DNA of 64,000 nucleotides from Mycobacterium interjectum (GTDB lineage: Bacteria > Actinomycetota > Actinomycetes > Mycobacteriales > Mycobacteriaceae): assembly GCA_002102225.1 (NCBI GenBank), contig LQPB01000086.1, positions 1 through 64,000 on the forward strand. The letters are read 5' to 3'. The notes beneath the pieces were generated by a model. It was given only the letters and a program-made list of their open reading frames with translations. It searched no databases and had not been told where the DNA came from. The translations under genes were made by a program, and so were the position numbers. Shown here piece by piece: positions 8,893-17,569 of this stretch. Numbering within the stretch: the stretch's first letter is position 1; each line of letters opens with the position of its first letter.

Positions 8893-9314
8893 AGGTCGCC
8901 GGTGAAGTCGGCGGACAACCACTTGTCGGGCCGGATGGTGAAGAGCACCTCCTCGACGCCCTCCATGCTGCTGACGAACGCGCGGCCGCCTTCCTCGCCG
9001 AGGTAACGGATGGCGATGGCTTCCTGTAGTTCCGGCGGCGCGGGAGTGGTGGTGTCGACGACGCTGCCCTCGACCACCACGTACTGATAGGGCGGCTCCT
9101 CGCGCTGGACCACCAGCGTCACCGCACCGGTCCGCTCGATGAGCCGGGCCTTGCGGCTGGAGGACCCGGTCATGATCCGGATGTTGCCGCCGGGTGTGTA
9201 GTCGTACCAGATCGGGACGCTGGCCGGCGGCCGGCCGTCCGCGGCGACGGACAGCACCGCGACGTGCGTGGCGGCGAGAAACTCCTGACATTCGGCTTCG
9301 CTGAAACTCCTCAT
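8889..9314 (-). CDS. Pyridoxamine-5'-phosphate oxidase-like flavoprotein
   Basis: Split-barrel protein of 141 residues of the PNPOx-like/FDOR superfamily. It shows LSVAADGRPPASVPIWYDY at the N-terminal strand, then KARLIERTG and PYQYVVVEGSVV, as in F420- or FMN-binding members. The cofactor cannot be told from sequence alone. The alternative GTG at 9320 would add two residues; neither start has a clear ribosome binding site. It is followed on the same strand by nothing and faces the phosphotransferase gene. Confidence 0.7.
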   Translation of the reverse strand: MRSFSEAECQEFLAATHVAVLSVAADGRPPASVPIWYDYTPGGNIRIMTGSSSRKARLIERTGAVTLVVQREEPPYQYVVVEGSVVDTTTPAPPELQEAIAIRYLGEEGGRAFVSSMEGVEEVLFTIRPDKWLSADFTGDL

Positions 9315-9380
9315 GAGCACTACGAACGCCGGACCGCGACGGCTATTCCCTCCTGGTCCCTGCTTGTCCCGGCGCGCCGG

Positions 9381-10202
9381 TCAGTACTGCGTCGAGCCCT
9401 GGTCCACCGGGATCCGGGCGGCGGTGATCTTGCGCGACTCGTCGCTGGCCAGCCAGCACACGGTATCGGCGATCTCCTCGGGCTCGGCGGCCCAGTCGGG
9501 CAGGAACGGCGTGAGCATGTTGGACAACTGCGGGTTGGTCTCCACCGCTTTGCCCACCGCGGCGACCATGTCGCCCGTGCCCATCGGCGTGTTCACCGGC
9601 CCCGGATGCACGCTGTTGACCCGGATCGAATGCTTGCCCAACTCGGCGGCGAAGGCGCGGGCCATCCCGGCGACGGCGTGCTTGCTGGCGGTGTAGTGCA
9701 CCATGAACGGCTGCATCTTCATGCCGGCCGCGGAACTGATCAGGATGATCGACCCACCGCGGCCGCCCTCGATGATCCTGTCGGCGCCGGCCATCACGGT
9801 GTTCCAGGTGCCGGTCACGTTGATGTCCATGACGTCGCGGAAGTTCTCCGGCGTGATCTCGTTCCAGGCCTGCGGGGCGGCGACGCCGGCGTTGGCGACG
9901 ATGATGTCCAAGCGGCCGAAGGCGGCGACGCCGTCGTCGACCACCCGGCGAAGTTGGTCGAAGTCACGAACGTCGGTCGCCGTGGCCAAGATTCGACGGC
10001 CGGTGCCTTCGACCAGCCGGACGGTCTCGGCGAGGTCGTCGGGGGTGGCCGAATCGTAGGGGACGCACGATGGCAGCTTGCCCGCGATGTCGACGGCGAT
10101 GATGTCGGCACCCTCCCGGGCCATCCGAACGGCGTGCGCGCGGCCCTGGCCGCGCGCCGCGCCCGTGATGAACGCGACTCGTCCTGGTAGCCGGCCGCTC
10201 AT
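9381..10202 (-). CDS. Mycofactocin-type short-chain dehydrogenase
   Basis: SDR of 273 residues. The N-terminus GRVAFITGAARGQGRAHAV is characteristic of the SDR subfamily whose members hold NAD tightly and depend on mycofactocin as external electron carrier. NANAG-type IVANAG, SSAAG and YTASK supply the catalytic set. It begins inside the end of the upstream acyl-CoA dehydrogenase gene (ATGA overlap), so both are co-translated from the divergent promoter near 11.4 kb. It probably oxidises a hydroxyacyl or alcohol intermediate in the same pathway; the substrate is unknown. Confidence 0.85.
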   Translation of the reverse strand: MSGRLPGRVAFITGAARGQGRAHAVRMAREGADIIAVDIAGKLPSCVPYDSATPDDLAETVRLVEGTGRRILATATDVRDFDQLRRVVDDGVAAFGRLDIIVANAGVAAPQAWNEITPENFRDVMDINVTGTWNTVMAGADRIIEGGRGGSIILISSAAGMKMQPFMVHYTASKHAVAGMARAFAAELGKHSIRVNSVHPGPVNTPMGTGDMVAAVGKAVETNPQLSNMLTPFLPDWAAEPEEIADTVCWLASDESRKITAARIPVDQGSTQY

Positions 10203-11371
10203 CGCTGCGCCGCCTTGACCAGGTTCGACCCGATGATCAGGCGCTGGATCTCGCTGGTGCCCTCGTACAGCCGCAGCAGGCGCACATCGCGGTAGATGCG
10301 CTCGACGGGGACGCCGTGCATGTAGCCGCTCCCGCCGTGGATCTGCACCGCGAGATCGGCGACCTTTCCGGCCATTTCGGTGCAAAACAGCTTGGCCGCC
10401 GACGGCGCGACCCGGCGGTCTTGATTGGTGACCCACAGCCGCGCGGCGTCGCGCACCAGCGCCCGACCGGCCAGCACCCCGGTCTGCTGGTCGGCGAGCA
10501 TCGCCTGCACCAACTGAAAGCCGCCGATCGGCGTCCCGCCCTGGGTCGCGGTGGCGGCGTACGCCACCGACTCGTCGAGCGCCCGCTGGGCGGCGCCCAC
10601 CGCGAGGGCGGCGATGTGGACCCGGCCGCGCGCCAGGGAGGTCATCGCCGCCCGGTAGCCGATGTCCTCGCTGCCGCCGATCAGCGCGTCGCTCCCGACG
10701 CGGACGTCGTTGAAGCCGACGTCGGCGGTCCACGCGCCCTCCTGGCCCATCTTCGCGTCCTTGGCGCCCACCCGAACACCCGCGGCGTCCGCCGGCACCA
10801 AAAAGACGGCGATCCCCGGCCCCTGGTCGTCGGCCGGCCGGGTGCGCGCGAACACGACGAACAGGTCGGCGACCGGCGCGTTGGTGATGAAGCGCTTGTC
10901 ACCGGAGATCACCCACTGGTCGCCGTCGCGGACGGCCTTGGTCCGCAGGCCGGCCGGGTTCGACCCCGCGCCGGGTTCGGTCAGCGCGAACGAGGCGACG
11001 ACCTCGCCGGAGGCCATCGACTCCAGCCAGCGGCGCTTTTGCCCGTCGGTGCCGAAGCCGACGAGGACCTGTCCGGCGATGCCGTTGTTGGTGCCGAACA
11101 TCGACCGAACGGCCAGCGCGGTGTAGCCCAATTCCATTGCCAGCTCGACGTCTTGGACCAGATTCAGGCCGAGGCCGCCCCACCGCTGCGGGATCGCGTA
11201 CCCGAACAGGCCCATCTTCTTGGCCTGGTCGCGCAGATCGTCCGGCACCCGGTCGTCGGTCAGGATCTCCTGCTCGCGCGGGACGACGGCGGTCCGCACG
11301 AAGTGGCGGGTCTGGGCAAGGATGTCCCGGAAGTCCTCGTCGGGCACTTCCTGGACTTCGGCGGTGGTCAT
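10199..11371 (-). CDS. Acyl-CoA dehydrogenase
   Basis: FAD enzyme of 390 residues that introduces an alpha-beta double bond into an acyl-CoA. Visible are FALTEPGAGSNP (flavin/substrate loop), ISGDKRFITNA, HGGSGYM, and the catalytic glutamate in LYEGTSEIQR near the C-terminus. I chose the ATG at 11371, which follows AGAGGAGCG, over an upstream frame extension of seven residues that has no such site. It is first in a two-gene operon with the mycofactocin-type SDR and is transcribed away from the SDR-thiolase-CoA-transferase operon. Confidence 0.9.
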   Translation of the reverse strand: MTTAEVQEVPDEDFRDILAQTRHFVRTAVVPREQEILTDDRVPDDLRDQAKKMGLFGYAIPQRWGGLGLNLVQDVELAMELGYTALAVRSMFGTNNGIAGQVLVGFGTDGQKRRWLESMASGEVVASFALTEPGAGSNPAGLRTKAVRDGDQWVISGDKRFITNAPVADLFVVFARTRPADDQGPGIAVFLVPADAAGVRVGAKDAKMGQEGAWTADVGFNDVRVGSDALIGGSEDIGYRAAMTSLARGRVHIAALAVGAAQRALDESVAYAATATQGGTPIGGFQLVQAMLADQQTGVLAGRALVRDAARLWVTNQDRRVAPSAAKLFCTEMAGKVADLAVQIHGGSGYMHGVPVERIYRDVRLLRLYEGTSEIQRLIIGSNLVKAAQR

Positions 11372-11439
11372 GCGGACGCTCCTCTGTGGCACTCATCGCT
11401 CGGGTTCACCCACCCGGCGCCGGAAGCGATCCTATATGA

Positions 11440-11450
11440 AATATGATATT
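11440..11450. promoter_or_regulatory. AT-rich dyad in divergent promoter region (possible GntR site)
   Basis: AATATGATATT is a perfect 11-bp palindrome around a central G, in an AT-rich patch of otherwise GC-rich DNA between the divergent genes starting at 11371 and 11503. A GntR/FCD regulator gene ends the plus-strand operon. The link to that regulator is inference, and the patch may simply be promoter -10 sequence. Confidence 0.35.
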
Positions 11451-11502
11451 CGACCGTCGGGTACCCCACGACGCAAGCGAACCCAAGGGAGGCGTGATTC
11501 AG

Positions 11503-12243
11503 GTGTCGTTGCTGAACGGTCAGACGGCGGTCGTCACGGGAGGTGCACAAGGGCTGGGCTTCGCCATCGCCCAGCGATTCGTCGCCGAGGGCGCGCGGGT
11601 GGTGCTCGGTGACCTCAACCTGGAGGCCACCGAGGTCGCGGCCAAAGAATTGGGCGGCAGCGAGGTCGCGCTGGCGCAGCGCTGCGACGTCACGCAGGCG
11701 GCCGAGGTCGAAGCCTTGATCCAGACCGCCATCGAGCGTTTCGGCGGCCTCGACATCATGGTCAACAACGCCGGAATCACCCGCGACGCGACGATGCGCA
11801 AGATGACCGAGGAGCAGTTCGATCAGGTCATCGACGTGCACCTGAAGGGAACCTGGAACGGCATCCGGTTGGCGGCGGCGGTCATGCGCGAAAACAAGCG
11901 CGGCGCCATCGTGAACATGTCGTCGGTGTCGGGCAAGGTCGGCATGATCGGCCAGACCAACTATTCGGCGGCCAAGGCCGGAATCGTCGGGATGACCAAG
12001 GCCGCGGCCAAAGAGCTTGCGTACCTGGGCGTCCGGGTCAACGCGATCGCCCCCGGCCTGATTCGCTCGGCCATGACGGAAGCCATGCCGCAACGCATTT
12101 GGGACGAGAAGGTGGCAGAGATCCCGATGGGTCGCGCCGGTGAGCCCAGCGAAGTCGCCGGCGTCGCGCTGTTCTTGGCCTCCGACCTGTCCTCCTACAT
12201 GACCGGCACCGTGATGGAAGTTACCGGCGGCCGGCACATCTGA
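11503..12243 (+). CDS. Short-chain dehydrogenase, FabG/3-hydroxyacyl-CoA dehydrogenase type
   Basis: SDR of 246 residues. It shows the cofactor loop TGGAQGLG (12-19), NNAG (88-91) and the catalytic Ser141, Tyr154 and Lys158 (YSAAK). The C-terminal EVTGGRHI is of FabG type. The GTG at 11503 is about 10 bp after AAGGGAGG; a GTG nine bases earlier is too close to that site. It heads an operon with thiolase, CoA-transferase, acyl-CoA dehydrogenase and GntR regulator, so a 3-hydroxyacyl-CoA dehydrogenase role is the simplest reading. Confidence 0.85.
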   Translation: MSLLNGQTAVVTGGAQGLGFAIAQRFVAEGARVVLGDLNLEATEVAAKELGGSEVALAQRCDVTQAAEVEALIQTAIERFGGLDIMVNNAGITRDATMRKMTEEQFDQVIDVHLKGTWNGIRLAAAVMRENKRGAIVNMSSVSGKVGMIGQTNYSAAKAGIVGMTKAAAKELAYLGVRVNAIAPGLIRSAMTEAMPQRIWDEKVAEIPMGRAGEPSEVAGVALFLASDLSSYMTGTVMEVTGGRHI

Positions 12244-12267
12244 CCGGATCTGAACGGAGAAGGGGCA

Positions 12268-13485
12268 ATGCGCGAAACCGTCATCTGCGAGCCCGTACGC
12301 ACGCCGATCGGCCGCTACGGCGGAATGTTCAAGTCGCTGACCGCCGTCGACCTCGGCGTTGCCGCCCTCCAGGGGCTGCTCGCGCGGACCGGCATTTCGC
12401 CCGAGGCGATCGAGGACGTCATCCTCGGCCACTGCTACCCGAGCAGCGAGGCGCCCGCGATCGGGCGCGTCGTCGCGCTGGATTCCGGCCTGCCGGTGAC
12501 GGTTCCGGGGATGCAGGTCGACCGGCGCTGCGGGTCGGGGCTGCAGGCGGTGATCCAGGCGTGCCTGCAAGTCGGCAACGGCGACAACGACGTCGTCATC
12601 GCCGGCGGCTGCGAAAGCATGAGCAACGTCGCCTTCTATTCCACCGACATGCGCTGGGGCGGAGCCCGTAGCGGCGTCCGGGTGCACGACGGGCTCGCGC
12701 GGGGCCGCACGACCGCCGGTGGCCGGCACTACCCGGTGCCGGGCGGGATGCTGGAGACCGCCGAGAATCTGCGCCGCCAGTACGGCATTTCGCGTCTCGA
12801 GCAAGACGAGCTCGCGGTGCGCTCGCATCAACGCGCGGTGGCCGCGCAGAAGGACGGCATCATGGCCGAGGAGATCATCGGAGTCGCGGTGCGCACCCGC
12901 CCGGGCGAAGAACTGATCGACACCGACGAGCATCCGCGCGCCGACACCTCGGTGGAGTCGCTGAGCAAGCTCAAACCCGTTCTGCTGGGCGAGGATCCGG
13001 AGGCGACCGTCACGGCCGGCAACGCCAGCGGGCAGAACGACGCCGCGTCGATGTGCGTGGTGACCACGCCGGAGAAGGCGGGCGAATTGGGGCTGACGCC
13101 GTTGGTCCGCTTGGTGTCCTGGGGTTCGGCCGGCGTGGCCCCGAACATCATGGGCATCGGCCCGGTTCCCGCCACCGAGGTCGCGCTCGCCAAGGCGGGC
13201 CTGCGGCTTTCCGACGTCGACCTGATCGAGCTCAACGAAGCCTTTGCGGCACAGGCGCTTGCGGTGATGCGGGAATGGAATTTCGGCGCCGCCGACCATG
13301 ACCGGACCAACGTGCACGGGTCGGGGATCTCGCTGGGGCATCCCGTCGGGGCGACCGGCGGCAGGATGCTGGCCACCCTGGCCCGCGAACTGGGCCGCCG
13401 CCAAGCGCGCTACGGGTTGGAGACCATGTGCATCGGCGGCGGCCAGGGGCTTGCCGCGATCTTCGAACGGGTTGCCCCGGCGTGA
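12268..13485 (+). CDS. Acetyl-CoA acyltransferase (thiolase)
   Basis: Thiolase of 405 residues with all catalytic residues: nucleophile Cys88 (RRCGSGLQA), His358 in GHPVGATGG, and Cys388 in CIGGGQG. It would cleave a 3-ketoacyl-CoA to acetyl-CoA and a shortened acyl-CoA. It lies 24 bp behind the SDR gene with its own GGAGAAGG site. The next gene starts within its stop codon (GTGA). Confidence 0.92.
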   Translation: MRETVICEPVRTPIGRYGGMFKSLTAVDLGVAALQGLLARTGISPEAIEDVILGHCYPSSEAPAIGRVVALDSGLPVTVPGMQVDRRCGSGLQAVIQACLQVGNGDNDVVIAGGCESMSNVAFYSTDMRWGGARSGVRVHDGLARGRTTAGGRHYPVPGGMLETAENLRRQYGISRLEQDELAVRSHQRAVAAQKDGIMAEEIIGVAVRTRPGEELIDTDEHPRADTSVESLSKLKPVLLGEDPEATVTAGNASGQNDAASMCVVTTPEKAGELGLTPLVRLVSWGSAGVAPNIMGIGPVPATEVALAKAGLRLSDVDLIELNEAFAAQALAVMREWNFGAADHDRTNVHGSGISLGHPVGATGGRMLATLARELGRRQARYGLETMCIGGGQGLAAIFERVAPA

Positions 13486-14684
13486 CCGGCCCGTTGAGCG
13501 GCCTCACCGTCGTCGAGGTATCCAGCTTCGTCGCGGCACCGCTGTGCGGCATGACGCTGGGTCAGCTCGGCGCGCAGGTGATCCGCGTCGACCCGATCGG
13601 CGGGGCCTCCGACGTCCACCGATGGCCGCTGGCCGCCGGCGGCGGGTCGATCTACTGGACCGGGCTGAACAAGGGAAAGCGTTCGGCCACGATCGATCTG
13701 CGTTCGACCGAGGGCCAGCAGCTCGTCCAGCGCCTCATCGTCGAGGGCGACGGCGTCGTCGTCACCAACGCCGCCGGCCTGTCCTGGCTGAGCCATGACG
13801 TGCTGGCCGCCAAGCGTTCCGACGTCATCCACGTCCAGTTGCTCGGGCGCGGCGACGGATCCACGGCGGTGGATTACACCGTCAACGCCGGCGTCGGGTA
13901 CCCGCTCGTGACCGGTCCGGCCGGGCATGCCGGCCCGATCAACCACGTGCTGCCCGCGTGGGACGTGTGCTGCGGCCTGTATGCGGCGCTCGCCGTCGTC
14001 ACCGCCGTCCGCCAGCGCGACCGGGCCGGTGTGGGCGCACGCGTCAGCCTGGCGCTGGAGGACGTGGCGCTGGCCACCGCGGGAAATCTCGGGCTGCTGA
14101 CCGAGCCGCAGGTCAACGGGACGCAGCGACAACGGCTGGGCAACGCCATCTACGGTCAGTACGGCCAGGACTTCACCAGCCGCGACGGCGCCGCGTTCAT
14201 GGTGGTCACCTTGACGCGCAGGCACTTTCGCGACCTGGTCGACGTGACCGGCACGAGCGCCGCGGTGTCGGCGCTCGAGGGGGCGCTGGACGTGGACTTC
14301 GGGTCGGAGGGCGACCGCTATCGCTATCGCGACGCCCTGTCGGGGCTGTTCGCCACCTGGTTCGCCGAGCAAACGGGCGACGAGGTCACCGCCGTGCTGT
14401 CGGGCACCACCGTGCTGTTCGAGCGCTACAGCACGTTCGCCGATGTCGCGGCGGGCCCGAAGGTGACCGCCAACCCGCTGTTCTCGCGGCTGCACCAGCC
14501 CGGCGTCGGGGACTATTTGGCCCCCGGCCTGCCGGCGGCGTTCGACGGCGCCCACGCCGCCGGCGCGCCGGCGCCCGCGCTGGGGCAAGACACCGCCGAC
14601 GTTCTCACCCAACGTCTGGGGCTGACGCCCGCGGACATCGCGCGCCTGACGAGCGCACGGACGATAGGAGAAGTCAGCCCATGA
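13482..14684 (+). CDS. Family III CoA-transferase (CaiB/BaiF type)
   Basis: Protein of 400 residues beginning VTGPLSGLTVVEVSSFVAAP, as in formyl-CoA-transferase/CaiB or alpha-methylacyl-CoA racemase relatives. The family moves CoA between carboxylates through an enzyme-bound aspartyl thioester; the Asp in AVDYTVNAG is the candidate. It overlaps the thiolase stop (GTGA) and the next start (ATGA). It may activate the acid degraded by this operon, since no acyl-CoA ligase lies nearby. A racemase role cannot be excluded. Confidence 0.85.
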   Translation: MTGPLSGLTVVEVSSFVAAPLCGMTLGQLGAQVIRVDPIGGASDVHRWPLAAGGGSIYWTGLNKGKRSATIDLRSTEGQQLVQRLIVEGDGVVVTNAAGLSWLSHDVLAAKRSDVIHVQLLGRGDGSTAVDYTVNAGVGYPLVTGPAGHAGPINHVLPAWDVCCGLYAALAVVTAVRQRDRAGVGARVSLALEDVALATAGNLGLLTEPQVNGTQRQRLGNAIYGQYGQDFTSRDGAAFMVVTLTRRHFRDLVDVTGTSAAVSALEGALDVDFGSEGDRYRYRDALSGLFATWFAEQTGDEVTAVLSGTTVLFERYSTFADVAAGPKVTANPLFSRLHQPGVGDYLAPGLPAAFDGAHAAGAPAPALGQDTADVLTQRLGLTPADIARLTSARTIGEVSP

Positions 14685-15874
14685 CCAAACTCGCCCAGAC
14701 CCTAGGCCTGACCGACTTCCAGACCGAGATCATCGCCACGGTAAGGCAATTCGTCGACAAGGAAGTCATCCCCAACGCGCCGGAACTCGAACGCGGCGAC
14801 ACCTACCCCCAGCACATCGTCGACCAGATGCGCGAAATGGGCTTGTTCGGGCTGATGATCCCCCAGGAGTACGGCGGGCTGGGGGAGTCGCTGTTGACCT
14901 ACGCGCTGTGCGTCGAGGAGCTGGCGCGCGGGTGGATGAGCGTATCCGGGGTGCTCAACACGCATTTCATCGTGGCGTACATGCTGCGCCAGCACGGCAC
15001 CGACGCCCAGAAGCAACGGTTCCTGCCGCGGATGGCGACCGGCGAGTCCCGCGGAGCGTTCTCCATGTCCGAGCCGGAGCTGGGCTCCGACGTCGCCGCG
15101 ATCCGGACCCGGGCGGTGCGTGACGCGGACGGCAACTACACCATCAACGGCCAGAAGATGTGGCTGACCAACGGCGGCAGTTCGACTCTGATCGCCGTGT
15201 TGGTGCGCACCGACGAGGGCGCCGACAAGCCGCACCGCAACCTGACCGCCTTCCTCGTCGAAAAGCCAACCGGGTTCGGTGAAGTCGCACCCGGCCTGGT
15301 GATACCCGGCAAGATCGACAAGCTGGGCTACAAGGGCATCGACACCACCGAGCTCATCTTCGACGGCTACCGGGCCAGCGCCGACGACGTCCTTGGCGGC
15401 ACGCCGGGTCAGGGCTTCTTCCAGATGATGGACGGCATCGAGGTTGGCCGGGTCAACGTCTCGGCCCGGGCGTGCGGTATCGGCGTCCGCGCCTTCGAGC
15501 TCGCCGTGCGCTACGCCCAGCAGCGGCACACCTTCGGCAAGCCGATCGCCGAGCACCAGGCCATCGCGTTTCAGTTGGCCGAGATGGCGACCAAAGTGGA
15601 AGCGGCGCATCTGATGATGGTGAATGCGGCGCGATTGAAGGATTCCGGTGAGCGCAACGACGTCGCCGCCGGAATGGCCAAATACCTTGCCAGTGAATAT
15701 TGCTCGGAGGTCACCCAGCAGAGCTTCCGGATCCACGGCGGCTACGGCTACTCCAAGGAATACGAGATCGAACGGCTGATGCGCGACGCCCCATTCCTGC
15801 TCATCGGCGAGGGGACCAGCGAAATCCAGAAGTCGATCATCAGCAAGCGCCTGCTCGCCGAGTATCAGGTATGA
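14681..15874 (+). CDS. Acyl-CoA dehydrogenase
   Basis: FAD acyl-CoA dehydrogenase of 397 residues. It has AFSMSEPELGSD, MWLTNGG, HTFGKPIAEHQ, HGGYGYSKEYEIERL and the catalytic glutamate in IGEGTSEIQKSI. The start follows AGGAG and overlaps the CoA-transferase stop. It is a second dehydrogenase of the locus, so two acyl chains or two rounds with different specificity may be handled. No crotonase lies in this operon; the hydration step must be supplied elsewhere. Confidence 0.92.
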   Translation: MTKLAQTLGLTDFQTEIIATVRQFVDKEVIPNAPELERGDTYPQHIVDQMREMGLFGLMIPQEYGGLGESLLTYALCVEELARGWMSVSGVLNTHFIVAYMLRQHGTDAQKQRFLPRMATGESRGAFSMSEPELGSDVAAIRTRAVRDADGNYTINGQKMWLTNGGSSTLIAVLVRTDEGADKPHRNLTAFLVEKPTGFGEVAPGLVIPGKIDKLGYKGIDTTELIFDGYRASADDVLGGTPGQGFFQMMDGIEVGRVNVSARACGIGVRAFELAVRYAQQRHTFGKPIAEHQAIAFQLAEMATKVEAAHLMMVNAARLKDSGERNDVAAGMAKYLASEYCSEVTQQSFRIHGGYGYSKEYEIERLMRDAPFLLIGEGTSEIQKSIISKRLLAEYQV

Positions 15875-15878
15875 CGCG

Positions 15879-16559
15879 ATGACCGCTCCGGATTTCGCCG
15901 CGCGAACCCAACTTTCCGACGACGTCGCGCGCCTGATCCGCACGAGGATCTTCGATGGCGGCTACGCCGCCGGGTCCTACATCCGGCTGGATCAACTGGC
16001 CGCGGAGCTGGGGATCAGCGTCACACCGGTGCGTGAGGCGCTGTTCGCGCTGCGCGCCGAAGGCTTGATCGCCCAGCAGCCGCACCGCGGCTTCGTAGTG
16101 CTGCCCGTCACCGGCCGCGACGTCGCCGACGTGGCGAACGTGCAGGGCTACGTCGGCGGCGAGCTCGCCGCGCGGGCCGCGATCAACATCACCGACGACC
16201 AGCTGCGCGAACTCAAGCAGATCCAGGCGGAGCTCGAAGAAGCCTATGCCGGCGCGGACAACGAGAGGACCGTCCGCCTCAATCACGAGTTTCACCGGGC
16301 CATCAACGTGGCCGCGGATTCGCCCAAACTCGCGCAGCTGATGTCGCAGATCACCCGTTACGCACCGGAATCGGTGTTTCCCGCGATCGAAGGCTGGCCG
16401 GAGCAGTCGATGAAGGATCATCGGCGGATCCTGTCCGCGCTCAAAAAGCACGACGATGAGCTCGCGCGCGCGGCGATGTCGCAGCACCTCGCCGCCGGCG
16501 CCGTGCCGCTGATCGAGCACCTCGCCGCGCGGGGGGTCGTGGTCGACGACGTGCGCTAG
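15879..16559 (+). CDS. GntR-family regulator with FCD domain
   Basis: Regulator of 226 residues. The N-terminal winged helix-turn-helix includes RLDQLAAELGISVTPVREALFALRAEGL split over about residues 38-66. The C-terminal FCD domain has ERTVRLNHEFHRAI and metal-binding type histidines (HEFH; KDHRRI). FadR-like members sense acyl-CoAs or organic acids. It starts 4 bp after the acyl-CoA dehydrogenase gene and is last in that operon, suggesting it controls it and perhaps the divergent gene pair. Its stop shares the CTAG with the opposing gene. Confidence 0.88.
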   Translation: MTAPDFAARTQLSDDVARLIRTRIFDGGYAAGSYIRLDQLAAELGISVTPVREALFALRAEGLIAQQPHRGFVVLPVTGRDVADVANVQGYVGGELAARAAINITDDQLRELKQIQAELEEAYAGADNERTVRLNHEFHRAINVAADSPKLAQLMSQITRYAPESVFPAIEGWPEQSMKDHRRILSALKKHDDELARAAMSQHLAAGAVPLIEHLAARGVVVDDVR

Positions 16560-17494
16560 TCGTTACGAAACGTGTGCCGGTAACTCTGCGGCGACACCCC
16601 GGCGACTCGACGGAAATGCTCACGGAAATTCGTCGCCGAGGCAAAGCCCACTTGCCGCGAGATGCTCTCGACGCTGTCGGCGGTCCTTTCGAGCAGCTGT
16701 TGCGCGTGTTTGATCCGTACGCTGTTGAGCCACTGCATCGGCGTGTGACCCGTCTCGCGCTTGAATCGGCGATTGATCGTCCGCTCGCTGCTGGACGCTT
16801 TGAGCGCGATGTCCCGAAGGGTCAGCGGCAGGTGCGCGTTGTTCTCGATCCACACCAGTAGGCCGTCGAGCTCGGTGTTGGACCTGCGGCGGTTGCGGAC
16901 GATGAATTGTGCCTGGCCGCCGCTGCGGTGCAGCGGGGTGACCGCGAGGCGGGCGGCGTCGGCGGCCGCGGCGGCGCCATAGTCCCGGGCGACCATGTGC
17001 AGGCAGAGGTCCAGGCCCGCGGACGCTCCGGCCGAGGTCAGAACCTGGCCTTCGTCGATGTAGAGCGCGTCGGCATCGAGGGTGACGTTCGGATACGTGG
17101 CCGAAAACAACTCGGCCGCCAGCCAGTGCGTGGTCGCGCGTTTGCCGTCCAAAATTCCGGCGGCCGCCACAGTGAACGCGCCGCTGCAGATGGAGGCGAT
17201 ACGGATTCCCTTGCGGTAGGCCAAGTTCAAGGCCGAGATCACGTCGTCCCGAACCGGGGCCGCGGCGTCGTTGCGCCCCGGCACGACGACGGTGTCGGCA
17301 TTGGCGAGCTCCTCCAGCCCGAAGTCCGTGGCAATCCCGATGGGGCCCGCCGCGACGACGGGCTCAGCGCCACACACGCGAACCCGGTAGCCCGGGGCCC
17401 CGCTCTCGAGCCAAACCCGGCCGAACACCTCGATCGCGATGGCGAGGTCGAACGCAATCGCGTCGGGTTCGGCCAGGATCGCGACGGAGTGCAT
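16556..17494 (-). CDS. GlxA-type AraC family transcriptional regulator
   Basis: Regulator of 312 residues. The N-terminal half is a DJ-1/PfpI-like domain (VAILAEPDAIAFDLAIAIEVF, with ASICSGAF at the nucleophile elbow). The C-terminal 100 residues are two AraC helix-turn-helix motifs (LRDIALKASSSERTINRRFK, SISRQVGFASATNFREHFRR). I took the ATG at MHSVAIL; the longer frame overlaps the opposite promoter. It diverges from a free-standing DJ-1-like gene, a frequent pairing in which the regulator controls the enzyme. The ligand is unknown. Confidence 0.88.
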   Translation of the reverse strand: MHSVAILAEPDAIAFDLAIAIEVFGRVWLESGAPGYRVRVCGAEPVVAAGPIGIATDFGLEELANADTVVVPGRNDAAAPVRDDVISALNLAYRKGIRIASICSGAFTVAAAGILDGKRATTHWLAAELFSATYPNVTLDADALYIDEGQVLTSAGASAGLDLCLHMVARDYGAAAAADAARLAVTPLHRSGGQAQFIVRNRRRSNTELDGLLVWIENNAHLPLTLRDIALKASSSERTINRRFKRETGHTPMQWLNSVRIKHAQQLLERTADSVESISRQVGFASATNFREHFRRVAGVSPQSYRHTFRND

Positions 17495-17518
17495 GGCTTG
17501 GCAATATACCGACGGAAT

Positions 17519-17534
17519 GTGGCAATCCTGCCAC
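17519..17534. promoter_or_regulatory. Inverted repeat between GlxA-type regulator and DJ-1-like gene
   Basis: GTGGCA-ATCC-TGCCAC is a perfect 6-bp dyad in the 75-bp divergent region. A further TTGGCA half-site lies at 17498-17503. GlxA/AdpA-type regulators often recognise TGGC-containing half-sites, so this is a plausible autoregulatory operator. Confidence 0.5.
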
Positions 17535-17569
17535 TGGTCTTGCGCCGGACGAACGGCGAGCATGGCCGG

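Noticed and set aside
16556..16559. CTAG shared by the stop codons of two convergent genes.
   Set aside because: Curious but common in compact GC-rich genomes; no functional claim.
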